From: Chlorobium ferrooxidans DSM 13031 | GTDB lineage: Bacteria > Bacteroidota > Chlorobiia > Chlorobiales > Chlorobiaceae | DNA length: 64,000 bases | Reading direction: 5' to 3' | Assembly (NCBI RefSeq): GCF_000168715.1 | Contig: NZ_AASE01000002.1 | Span: 62,001 to 126,000 of the forward strand | In this document: piece after piece, positions 1 through 8,350 of the stretch | Layout of the letters: every line of letters begins with the position of its first letter | Position numbering within the stretch: position 1 is the first letter of the stretch | The notes under the pieces: generated by a model | What the model was told of the DNA's origin: nothing | The model's database searches: none | What the model saw: the letters and a program-made list of their open reading frames with translations, nothing else | Position numbers and translations under genes: made by a program

Positions 1-597
1 AAGCACTATGGCTGTCGCTCGCTTCATATCGGCATCGTTATAGTTGAGTTCCGCATCCATATCGGCCGCAATCACCTGAATATCCTTTTCGTGCAGATAC
101 TCAAGAGCGCGAACAAGGCTCTTCACCTTGCAGATCCGCATATGGGAGAGCGCTCCGGCGGATGCCTTGTGAACCACGGCGTTGACCGGAGAACCCTTTC
201 CTTCCACAAGCACAACAGCGTCAGCCGCCACGGCTTCAGCTGTCCTTATAATGGCTCCGATATTATGAGGATCATCCAGCCCCTGCAGAACGACCAGAAG
301 CGGAGAGCTGTTGCGGGGAGAGGCCAGAACCTCGTCCAGCGAGTAGTAGGTAACCGTGCTGATGAGCGCGCACACACCCTGATGCTTCGTTGTTCCTGCA
401 ATCAGGGAGAGTTTTTCGAGTCTGGCCTTGCCGGTAACAATCTTCTGCCGCCTTGCGCCAATGATGATCTCCTTCAGCTTGGGGTGCGCAGTATTGAACT
501 GGAAATAGATTTTCTCGATGCTCTCGGGCTTCTGCTGGAGCAGCTCAAGTACAGCGTTGCGGCCGTAAACTATATTTTCTGAATGTTCAACATCCAT
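1..597 (-). CDS. rlmB: 23S rRNA 2'-O-methyltransferase RlmB/TrmH (SpoU family), 3' end cut by window
   Basis: The 199 codons seen run off the window edge. RlmB-type enzymes methylate a ribose 2'-OH in 23S rRNA using S-adenosylmethionine. The N-terminal substrate-binding part opens MDVEHSENIVYGRNAVLELL. The SPOUT catalytic domain shows motif 1, LDDPHNIGAIIRTAEA, at residues 107-122, with the conserved Asn and Arg. The last two SPOUT motifs, which form the trefoil knot and bind AdoMet, lie outside the window. The start chosen is the ATG at 597; an ATG four bases further in is out of frame. The gene is divergent from the PFOR gene across 243 bp. RlmB is more likely than a tRNA methylase because of the YGRNAV N-terminus, but the tail needed to settle this is missing. 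Confidence 0.88.
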   Translation of the reverse strand, partial: MDVEHSENIVYGRNAVLELLQQKPESIEKIYFQFNTAHPKLKEIIIGARRQKIVTGKARLEKLSLIAGTTKHQGVCALISTVTYYSLDEVLASPRNSSPLLVVLQGLDDPHNIGAIIRTAEAVAADAVVLVEGKGSPVNAVVHKASAGALSHMRICKVKSLVRALEYLHEKDIQVIAADMDAELNYNDADMKRATAIVL

Positions 598-840
598 AGA
601 CGTTCATACCATCTCTTGCCGATTAATAAGATAAGCTCAGGATCCCGGTAAAGAGAGACCGGCAGCCTGTTGCGGGTGGCAAAGCAGAATGTAATTAAAT
701 TTATCAAAAATCGATTTTTTTAATATCTTTCCAATCGTCTCGAATTTAATACGATCAAAACGTTTTCAGCTCCTTCGGGGTTCCTGGATCGTGCCCCCCT
801 GTACATACCTTTCATCAATACAAATTCATGGACTGCCAGT

Positions 841-3800
841 ATGAGCCGGATATTTAAAACCATGGAGGGAAATGAAGCTGTTGCTCATATCTCTTATCGT
901 ACAAGTGAAGTTATCTGTATATACCCGATTACTCCGGCCTCCCCGATGGGCGAGTATTCCGATGCATGGTCTGCCGAGGGCAGAAAGAATATCTGGGGCA
1001 CCGTCCCCAAAATTGATGAACTGCAGAGCGAGGCGGGTGCAGCTGCGGCGGTTCACGGCGCACTGCAGACCGGTTCTCTGACAACCACCTTTACGGCGTC
1101 ACAGGGTCTTCTCCTGATGATTCCGAATATGTATAAAATTGCCGGTGAGCTCACCCCCTGCGTAATTCACGTATCGGCTCGTGCCCTTGCCGGTCAGGCG
1201 CTCTCAATCTTCGGCGACCATGGTGACGTCATGTCGGTTCGGGGAACAGGCTTTGCAATGCTTGCATCCAGTTCTGTTCAGGAAGCCATGGATATGGCGC
1301 TTATCTCGGCAGCGGCAACCCTTGAATCAAGAATTCCATTCCTTCACTTCTTTGATGGATTCAGGACATCGCATGAAATAGCAAAAATCGAGGTCATTCC
1401 CGATACAACCATAAAAGCAATGATCAACGATGATCTTGTCATTGCGCACCGCAACCGGCGCATGAGCCCTGATGCCCCGATTATCCGGGGAACATCACAG
1501 AACCCGGATGTCTATTTCCAGGCTCGCGAGACCGTCAACAGCTACTACAATGCCTGTGCTGATATAACAGAAAAGGTGATGGCACAATTCGGTGAGCTTA
1601 CCGGACGGCACTATAAACTCTACCAGTACTACGGTGCTCCTGATGCAGAGAGGGTTATCGTCATGATGGGCTCCGGCGTTGAAACCGTCCGTGAAACCGT
1701 TGAATATCTCAACAACAGCGGTGAAAAAGTCGGCGTTATCAATGCCCGCCTCTTCCGTCCATTCGATGTTGAGCGTCTTGTCAAGGCACTGCCCTCCACA
1801 ATCAAATCGATCTCCATTCTTGACCGGATGAAGGAGCCAGGAAGCGCCGGAGAACCGCTCTACCTTGATATCGTCAATGCTCTCTTTGAAGGTGTGCAGA
1901 AAGGACTCCTGAAAGGGCTGCCAAGCATTACCGGCGGAAGATACGGTCTTTCCTCCAAGGAGTTCACGCCGGCGATGGTTAAAGCCATTTACGACAATAT
2001 GGCAACAGCCGCACCGAAAAACCATTTCACGATCGGCATCAATGATGATGTCACCCACCTGAGTCTTGACTATGACCGGACCTTCTCGATTGAGCCGGAC
2101 GAAATGTTCCGCGCCCTCTTTTACGGCCTTGGTTCCGACGGCACGGTTGGTGCCAACAAAAACAGCATCAAGATCATCGGTGAAAACACTCCGAACTTCG
2201 CCCAGGGCTATTTTGTCTATGACTCCAAAAAATCGGGCTCAATCACCACTTCACACTTGCGGTTCGGTCCTCATGAGATTCGTTCACAATACCTGATCAC
2301 CGAAGCCCAGTTCATCGGCTGTCACCACTGGATCTTCCTTGAAATGATTGATCTGGTTAAAAATCTGAAAAAGGGCGGAACACTGCTCCTGAACTCTCAA
2401 TTCACTCCGGAAGAGATCTGGGATAAACTTCCGAAAACCGTCCAGGAACACCTGATCCGCAAAGAGGCAAAACTCTACACCATAGATGCCTACAAGGTCG
2501 CCAGTGCGAGCGGGATGGGCCAGCGTATCAACACCATCATGCAGGCCTGCTTTTTTGCCATCTCCGGAGTACTTCCCCGTGATGAGGCGATTGAAAAAAT
2601 CAAGAGTGCTATCAAATATACCTATGGCAAAAAGGGTGATGAGGTCGTCAGGCAGAACATACAGGCTGTAGATAATACCCTTGACAATCTGCACCAGGTA
2701 ACGATCGGCACGGTTGCCGACAGCAAACAGGATCTGCGCTCCTGTATTGTCGGAGAGGCAAGCGGATTCTTCTGTAATGTACTGGCAAAAGTTATTGCCG
2801 GTGACGGTGACGACATTCCTGTCAGCGATCTTCCCGATGACGGCACCTATCCAACCGGCACAGCTAAATTCGAAAAACGCAATCTTGCGGATGAAATCCC
2901 GGTATGGGAACCCCATCTCTGCATCCAGTGCGGCAAATGCGCCATGGTCTGCCCTCATGCGGCTGTCCGCGCCAAGGTCTATGACCCCAAATACATTGAA
3001 AACGCACCCCGTACCTTCAAATCCATACAGGCAAAGGGTGCAAGCTGGGAGGGGATGAACTATACCATCCAGATAGCGCCTGAGGATTGTACCGGCTGTA
3101 TCGTCTGCGCTCATGTATGCCCCGGAAGGGACAAGAGCAATCCGGAACGCCATGCACTCAACATGGAGCCGCAGCTTCCGCTTCGCGAGACCGAGATTGA
3201 CAACTGGAACTACTATCTCAACATTCCGGAGTTTGATCGCAACAAAATCAATACCAAGCTGATCAAGGAGCAGCAGCTTCAGGAGCCGCTCTTCGAATTT
3301 TCGGGAGCCTGCGCAGGGTGCGGTGAAACACCCTACATCAAACTCATGACACAGCTCTTCGGAGACCGCCTTGTTATAGGCAATGCCACCGGATGTTCAT
3401 CGATTTATGGCGGCAATCTTCCGACAACACCCTACACCACCAATGCCCAGGGTCTCGGGCCGACATGGTCAAACTCTCTTTTCGAGGATACCGCAGAGTT
3501 TGCACTCGGTTTCAGGATATCAATTGACAAGCAGCGTGAATACGCAAGCGAGATTCTGCTGAGAATCGGCTCCCAGATCGGTGAAACCCTGACACGGGAG
3601 ATCCTTGAAGCAAAAGAGCTCACTGAACCCGAGATCTTCGAGCAGAGAAAACGGGTGGCGATACTCAAGGAGAAACTTCGTCAACTGGATTCACCCGACG
3701 CAAAAAACCTGCTCTCGATAGCCGACATGCTGGTCAAAAAGAGTGTCTGGGGCGTCGGAGGCGATGGCTGGGCCTATGATATCGGTTACGGCGGAGTTGA

Positions 3801-4404
3801 CCATATCACGGCAGGCGACAAGAACATCAACCTTCTGGTACTTGATACCGAGGTCTATTCAAACACCGGAGGACAGGCATCGAAGGCAACCCCGAAAGCC
3901 GCGGTTGCAAAATTTGCCGCTGCCGGCCGCACGGTGACGAAAAAGGATCTCGGCATGATCTCCATGAGCTACAACAATGCCTATGTCGCCTCGGTGGCTT
4001 TTGGCGCGCGTGATGAGCAGACACTCAAGGCTTTCCTTGAAGCCGAAGCTTACGACGGCCCATCGATCATCATTGCCTACTCGCACTGTATCGCTCATGG
4101 TATCGACATGGGGAGAGCGCTGGACAACCAGAAAGCCGCTGTGGATTCCGGACACTGGCTCCTCTACCGCTTTAATCCGGACAGATTGAAAGAGGGTAAA
4201 AATCCGCTTATTCTTGATTCGAAAAAACCGAAAATTCCGGTTGCCCAGTTCCTCAACATGGAGAACCGCTTCAGAATGCTCAAGAAGAGCCATCCGGCTC
4301 TTGCCGAAGGCTATTTTACCGCAATCCAAAAAGAGGTGGACGCACGGTGGGCCCATTACGAATACCTTGCAGCCAGAACCTTTGATGAGCTGAAAGAGCA
4401 GTAG
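841..4404 (+). CDS. nifJ: Pyruvate:ferredoxin (flavodoxin) oxidoreductase / pyruvate synthase
   Basis: Single-chain PFOR of 1187 residues, the usual length. It interconverts pyruvate plus CoA with acetyl-CoA, CO2 and reduced ferredoxin. In green sulfur bacteria it runs as pyruvate synthase, carboxylating acetyl-CoA made by the reductive TCA cycle. Domain I begins with the YRTSEVICIYPITPASPMGE block. A two-[4Fe-4S] ferredoxin insert has CIQCGKCAMVCPH near 695 and CTGCIVCAHVCP near 750. The proximal cluster uses CAGCGE near 824. The thiamine-diphosphate site is GDGWAYDIGYGG near 974 and LDTEVYSNTGGQ near 1001. All cluster cysteines are present. A strong terminator follows the stop codon, so the gene is probably transcribed alone. 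Confidence 0.97.
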   Translation: MSRIFKTMEGNEAVAHISYRTSEVICIYPITPASPMGEYSDAWSAEGRKNIWGTVPKIDELQSEAGAAAAVHGALQTGSLTTTFTASQGLLLMIPNMYKIAGELTPCVIHVSARALAGQALSIFGDHGDVMSVRGTGFAMLASSSVQEAMDMALISAAATLESRIPFLHFFDGFRTSHEIAKIEVIPDTTIKAMINDDLVIAHRNRRMSPDAPIIRGTSQNPDVYFQARETVNSYYNACADITEKVMAQFGELTGRHYKLYQYYGAPDAERVIVMMGSGVETVRETVEYLNNSGEKVGVINARLFRPFDVERLVKALPSTIKSISILDRMKEPGSAGEPLYLDIVNALFEGVQKGLLKGLPSITGGRYGLSSKEFTPAMVKAIYDNMATAAPKNHFTIGINDDVTHLSLDYDRTFSIEPDEMFRALFYGLGSDGTVGANKNSIKIIGENTPNFAQGYFVYDSKKSGSITTSHLRFGPHEIRSQYLITEAQFIGCHHWIFLEMIDLVKNLKKGGTLLLNSQFTPEEIWDKLPKTVQEHLIRKEAKLYTIDAYKVASASGMGQRINTIMQACFFAISGVLPRDEAIEKIKSAIKYTYGKKGDEVVRQNIQAVDNTLDNLHQVTIGTVADSKQDLRSCIVGEASGFFCNVLAKVIAGDGDDIPVSDLPDDGTYPTGTAKFEKRNLADEIPVWEPHLCIQCGKCAMVCPHAAVRAKVYDPKYIENAPRTFKSIQAKGASWEGMNYTIQIAPEDCTGCIVCAHVCPGRDKSNPERHALNMEPQLPLRETEIDNWNYYLNIPEFDRNKINTKLIKEQQLQEPLFEFSGACAGCGETPYIKLMTQLFGDRLVIGNATGCSSIYGGNLPTTPYTTNAQGLGPTWSNSLFEDTAEFALGFRISIDKQREYASEILLRIGSQIGETLTREILEAKELTEPEIFEQRKRVAILKEKLRQLDSPDAKNLLSIADMLVKKSVWGVGGDGWAYDIGYGGVDHITAGDKNINLLVLDTEVYSNTGGQASKATPKAAVAKFAAAGRTVTKKDLGMISMSYNNAYVASVAFGARDEQTLKAFLEAEAYDGPSIIIAYSHCIAHGIDMGRALDNQKAAVDSGHWLLYRFNPDRLKEGKNPLILDSKKPKIPVAQFLNMENRFRMLKKSHPALAEGYFTAIQKEVDARWAHYEYLAARTFDELKEQ

Positions 4405-4425
4405 GCCTGAGTAAAAGAAAGCAAT

Positions 4426-4457
4426 AAAAAACGGCGGTATAACACCCGCCGTTTTTT
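4426..4457 (+). terminator. Rho-independent terminator after PFOR gene
   Basis: Inverted repeat AAAACGGCGG / CCGCCGTTTT with a short loop, flanked by A and T runs. It lies 22 bp after the PFOR stop codon. The A run on the other side means it could also work on the opposite strand. Confidence 0.9.
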
Positions 4458-4468
4458 GTTTGAGAGAA

Positions 4469-4501
4469 AGGACATCAAGGACTACAGGGACATCAAGGAC
4501 G
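4469..4501 (+). repeat. Degenerate GGAC repeat between convergent genes
   Basis: GGACATCAAGGAC occurs twice, 19 bp apart, and is followed by GAAGAG. The GGAC spacing and the GGACGAAGAG end resemble the GTGGAC arrays elsewhere in the window. A single opposite-strand unit (AGTCCACTCTCTTCC, about 4577-4591) lies before the 3' end of the convergent TPR gene. This looks like a decayed copy of that array family. Confidence 0.45.
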
Positions 4502-4606
4502 AAGAGAAACATCAATCACTTTCTACCAATATCGCTTTCCTCTGGAGCTCAATCCAATATTCAGAATATAAAATCTCTTGGATCTAGTCCACTCTCTTCC
4601 TCTTCC

Positions 4607-6328
4607 CTACATCCCCTTCAGCTTCCGCAGCTTGTCACGAGTTTCAGCAGCCTTCTGCATATTTCCGAGTTTGTCATAGACCTGGGCAAGATGGTCGAAT
4701 ATTTCAGCTTCACGTGAATTGAGCCCTGCGGCTTTTTCCAGTAACTCCCTCGATTTGTCATATTCGCCCATCCTGTAGAGTATCCAGCCGAGCGTATCAA
4801 GATAACTTGCACTGAGCGGCTCCGCTGCTACCGCTTTCATGGCAAGCGTTTTGGCTCTCGACAGATCTTTGCCCTGCTCGGCAAGCATGTAGGCAATATT
4901 GTTCATGGCAAGCGCATTTCCGGGATCAAGCAGTAAAACCTCCTCATAAAGTCTGATGCTTTTGACGGATAAACCCTGCCTGTCATAACATAAGGCAAGA
5001 ATACCTGCCGCCTGAAGGTACAGATCCTTCTCTGTTTTAACATTGATCGACTGCAGCACGTTTTCAAGCAGCGAAACAGCATGGTCCAGCTTGCCCTCCT
5101 GAAACAGAAGATCCCCTTCCATGACCCGGAATCTCATCGCCAGAACCGGATATCGTTTTTTAGCACGCACGATGATCGATGATGCTTTACGAAACTCTTT
5201 CTGCATAATATAGGCGGAAACCAGAGCCTCCTCGATGACCGGATTCCCCGGTACAAAAGAGCGTGCCTTGAGAAAATAACGCTCCGCTCCCTGTGCATCC
5301 TGCCGCTGAAGCATCGACTGCCCTCTGAGCAGATAAACGCCGCCATTGCGGGGATAATGCCTGTTCAGTTCTGAAATCATAACCTGGGCAGGCGCCTCGT
5401 AGGCGCTGTCCTTCAATGATCTGATAAGAAAGAGACGGGCAACAGCAATCTTCTGATCCACACCAATACGACCGAGCAGGTGAAACCGGTGAAGATCTTT
5501 CAAAAAAGTCTCCCGGTTTCCCGACTGTACAGAGACCTCAAACAGAGCGAGCCAGGCCGGAACATAGAGCGGATTGTCATCGATAACGTCCCGAAACGAC
5601 TTGAATGCCGATTCATATTGACCGGTCTGCAGATAGAGCTCGCCAAGGGTCAGACGCAGCTTCTCTTTACCATCTCCCTGTTCAACCAGCTCGTTAAGGG
5701 TACCGATTGCATTCTGATAGTGACGAAGCTTTATTTCAAGCAGCAGTACCTGAGCCTGGGTTGTTTCATTCTTCGGATCAATACGAAGAATCTCCTGAAA
5801 GACGGCAAGAGCTTTTTCCGGTTGATCGGCGGAAAGATATTCGACGGCAAGCAGAGAGAGGTTCTCCGGACGACCGGGTTCAAGCGTGACCAGGCGCTGG
5901 TAGAGCTCGGCCGCATAGGTGTAATCAGTCATCTGATGGGAGAGTTCTGCAAGATATCGCAGGTAATAGGTATTGGAGGGATCGAGCTTTACACTCCTTT
6001 CGCTGTAAAATCGGGCGGAATCGGAAACACCAATACTGTAAAATGATCGTGAAAGCGCATAATTGATAGCAGGAGTTGAAGCATCGCTCTTCAGAAGAGC
6101 CCGATAACGATCAACAGCCGCCCTGTGCTCCCCTTTTATATTCAGCAGCAGTGCGCCGACAAACTCCCTTCTCTTCGATTCGGAAAGCGAGTCAGCCTTG
6201 AGGCTCCTTCCCGCAACAACCGGCTCTGAAGAACAGCCTGAAAGGGCGATCGCCAAAAAAGCCGAAAACAGCAGCATGAAATACACCGCATGCCGCCATG
6301 CCGGTATAGCTCCGCACAGGCTACGCAT
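4607..6328 (-). CDS. TPR-repeat lipoprotein
   Basis: With the chosen start the protein has 573 residues. A signal peptide ends in the lipobox ALSGC, so it is probably a lipid-anchored envelope protein. The rest is a chain of tetratricopeptide repeats, seen as recurring A-L-x-L-D-P-x-N blocks such as RIDPKNETTQAQ and LLDPGNALAMNNIAYMLAEQ. TPR arrays scaffold protein complexes; the partner is unknown. An upstream ATG in frame would add 16 residues, but the ATG at 6328 gives a proper signal peptide and overlaps the ruvB stop codon by a few bases (ATGCGTAG), indicating translational coupling. It is the last gene of the minus-strand run. Confidence 0.85.
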   Translation of the reverse strand: MRSLCGAIPAWRHAVYFMLLFSAFLAIALSGCSSEPVVAGRSLKADSLSESKRREFVGALLLNIKGEHRAAVDRYRALLKSDASTPAINYALSRSFYSIGVSDSARFYSERSVKLDPSNTYYLRYLAELSHQMTDYTYAAELYQRLVTLEPGRPENLSLLAVEYLSADQPEKALAVFQEILRIDPKNETTQAQVLLLEIKLRHYQNAIGTLNELVEQGDGKEKLRLTLGELYLQTGQYESAFKSFRDVIDDNPLYVPAWLALFEVSVQSGNRETFLKDLHRFHLLGRIGVDQKIAVARLFLIRSLKDSAYEAPAQVMISELNRHYPRNGGVYLLRGQSMLQRQDAQGAERYFLKARSFVPGNPVIEEALVSAYIMQKEFRKASSIIVRAKKRYPVLAMRFRVMEGDLLFQEGKLDHAVSLLENVLQSINVKTEKDLYLQAAGILALCYDRQGLSVKSIRLYEEVLLLDPGNALAMNNIAYMLAEQGKDLSRAKTLAMKAVAAEPLSASYLDTLGWILYRMGEYDKSRELLEKAAGLNSREAEIFDHLAQVYDKLGNMQKAAETRDKLRKLKGM

Positions 6329-7376
6329 TGAAAAGAGGACCTTCACTCCTCTCCACTCCTGTTGAAAATCGCACATGCGCCTGCAGGGTCGCGACCCTTC
6401 CCCTCGGCGTTCTTGTCAGATAGCCCGCCTGAATCAGGTAGGGCTCGTAAACCTCTTCAATGGTATTCTGCTCCTCCCCCACTGACACGGCCAGAGAGGC
6501 TATACCGACGGGACCGCCGTTAAATTTGTTGACAATGGTCTCCATGATTTTTTTATCCATATCATCGAGTCCCTCCTCGTCTATTTCGAGACATTCGAGC
6601 GTCTTCATGGCTATGGCGCGGTTAATGAGCGCTTCGGAATCAACCTGGGCAAAATCCCTCGCCCGACGGAGCAGTCTGTTGGCTATACGGGGAGTGCCCC
6701 GGGAGCGTCCGGCAATCTCCTTTGCCGCTTCACCATCGATACCGATACCGAGAATACCCGAGGCCCTGACAATGATTTTTTCAAGAAGTTCCGGAGAATA
6801 GTAGTCAAATCGGCTGTTGATGCCGAAGCGTGCCCTGAGCGGAGAGGTCAGAAGACCGGAACGGGTTGTGGCTCCGATAAGGGTAAAGGGTTCAATGCGA
6901 AGTTGTACGGCCCGTGCAGAAGGGCCGCTGTCGAGCATGATATCGATACGGAAATCCTCCATTGCCGAATAGAGATACTCCTCAACTGCCGGCGGCATGC
7001 GGTGGATCTCATCAATAAAGAGTACGTCACCCTTCTGCAGACCGGTCAGCAGACCGGCAAGATTGCCCGCCTTGTCGAGCAGAGGCCCGGAGGTTGCCTT
7101 GATGCTTCCCCCCATTTCAGAGGCGATAATATAGGCAAGTGTTGTTTTGCCAAGTCCCGGAGGTCCTGAGAGCAAAACATGGTCGAGTGCATCTCCCCGG
7201 ATTTTGGCCGCGGATATAAATACCTTCAGGTTATCAGTCAATCGTTGCTGCCCGGCAAAATCACCCATCCGAAGCGGACGTATCTGCTCCTCAAACCTTG
7301 TTTCAACGGCATCGGGTGGTGTATTGAGCAGTTCTATTCTCACAGCAAAGAGCGTTTCAGGTTGATCAATGAGCAC
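6321..7376 (-). CDS. ruvB: Holliday junction branch-migration helicase RuvB
   Basis: RuvB is the AAA+ motor that drives branch migration of Holliday junctions together with RuvA. The 351 residues show Walker A GPPGLGKTT at 71-79, Walker B LFIDEIHR at 119-126, the sensor/arginine-finger block GATTRSGLLTSPLRARFG, and a C-terminal winged helix ending in RTPRGRVAT. All core motifs are intact. It starts 2 bp after the ABC permease stop and overlaps the TPR gene. ruvC is in this window at 38563-39129, ruvA is not, so the ruv genes are dispersed. A GTG at residue 12 is a possible alternative start. Confidence 0.97.
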   Translation of the reverse strand: MLIDQPETLFAVRIELLNTPPDAVETRFEEQIRPLRMGDFAGQQRLTDNLKVFISAAKIRGDALDHVLLSGPPGLGKTTLAYIIASEMGGSIKATSGPLLDKAGNLAGLLTGLQKGDVLFIDEIHRMPPAVEEYLYSAMEDFRIDIMLDSGPSARAVQLRIEPFTLIGATTRSGLLTSPLRARFGINSRFDYYSPELLEKIIVRASGILGIGIDGEAAKEIAGRSRGTPRIANRLLRRARDFAQVDSEALINRAIAMKTLECLEIDEEGLDDMDKKIMETIVNKFNGGPVGIASLAVSVGEEQNTIEEVYEPYLIQAGYLTRTPRGRVATLQAHVRFSTGVERSEGPLFNA

Positions 7377-7378
7377 CT

Positions 7379-8344
7379 TCAGAGCTTTATGCGTGGATCC
7401 ACAACTGCATAGAGCACATCAGAAACAAGATTGCCGAGTACGATCAGGGATCCTGAAATGAAGGTATTGGCGATGATCAGCGGATAATCCCTGGCAAAGA
7501 TCGCCTCTACCGTCACCCTTCCCATACCGGGGAATGCAAAAATCACTTCAATAAAGAGAGCTCCGCTGAAAATAAAGGGGAGTGAACTCCCCATAAGGGT
7601 AACGACCGGTAGCAGGGCGTTGCGAAGTGCATGTTTGAAAATAACCACATTTTCCGGCAATCCCTTCGCTCTTGCGGTTCGGATATAGTCCTGACGGATC
7701 ACTTCAAGCATGCTGCCCCTGACATAGCGTGCGATACCAGCTGCCCCGTTAATGCTGAGCACGGTTACCGGCAGAACCAGATGCCAGAAACGGTCAAGCA
7801 CAAAACCAAGCGGCCCGAAACTTTCGGCTCCGATTTCGTTCAGTCCTGATGCGGGAAAGAGCGGGTACTTCAGAGCAAAGAGTATAATCATCATGAGGGC
7901 AAACCAGAACTCCGGCATTGAATAAAAAAAGAGTGCGCTCACGGTGAGAAAGCGATCAATAAAACTGTTCTGGCGAACCGCGGAAACAATACCGATAAGA
8001 ATGCCAAAGGTGAAATTCGCAACAAGGGTAAGAGCCGCGATGGTTACGGTAATCGGCAGAGCCTCGGCAATGACATCGAAAACAGGCTGCTGGGCACGGC
8101 TGAAACTGCGGCCGAAATCACCCTGCAAAACATTGGCAAGCCACTTGACATACTGCACCGGGAGGGGATCGTTAAGACCATACTGCGCCCTGATCTGCTC
8201 GGCAACATTCGGACTGATACCCGGTTGTATAAAGAAGGCCGCCGGATCACCGGGAGCAAGCCTGATAATGAAAAAGGTCAGGGTCAGCACTCCGAAGATG
8301 AGCGGAACGGCTATCAGAATGCGTTTAAGAATATAGATCAGCAT
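7379..8344 (-). CDS. Peptide/nickel ABC transporter permease (DppB/OppB type)
   Basis: Inner-membrane permease of 321 residues, the family size. The N-terminus MLIYILKRILIAVPLIFGVLT is the usual first helix of DppB/OppB proteins. Several further hydrophobic segments follow, and the EAA loop that contacts the ATPase reads RTARAKGLPENVVIFKHALRN. It lies 6 bp after the gene for a peptide-binding lipoprotein and is clearly its partner. The second permease (DppC/OppC) is not adjacent. An ATPase of the same class occurs alone at 23546-24529, so the transporter genes are split. Substrate (oligopeptide, dipeptide or nickel) cannot be told from sequence. Confidence 0.92.
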   Translation of the reverse strand: MLIYILKRILIAVPLIFGVLTLTFFIIRLAPGDPAAFFIQPGISPNVAEQIRAQYGLNDPLPVQYVKWLANVLQGDFGRSFSRAQQPVFDVIAEALPITVTIAALTLVANFTFGILIGIVSAVRQNSFIDRFLTVSALFFYSMPEFWFALMMIILFALKYPLFPASGLNEIGAESFGPLGFVLDRFWHLVLPVTVLSINGAAGIARYVRGSMLEVIRQDYIRTARAKGLPENVVIFKHALRNALLPVVTLMGSSLPFIFSGALFIEVIFAFPGMGRVTVEAIFARDYPLIIANTFISGSLIVLGNLVSDVLYAVVDPRIKL

Positions 8345-8350
8345 GACATC

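Noticed and set aside
624-690. Possible cobalamin riboswitch before PFOR (GAGAGACCGGCAGCC resembles the B12 box)
   Set aside because: The other conserved segments (GGTGAAAATCC-like and CCCGCAACTGT-like) are missing or misplaced, and PFOR is not a B12-regulated gene.
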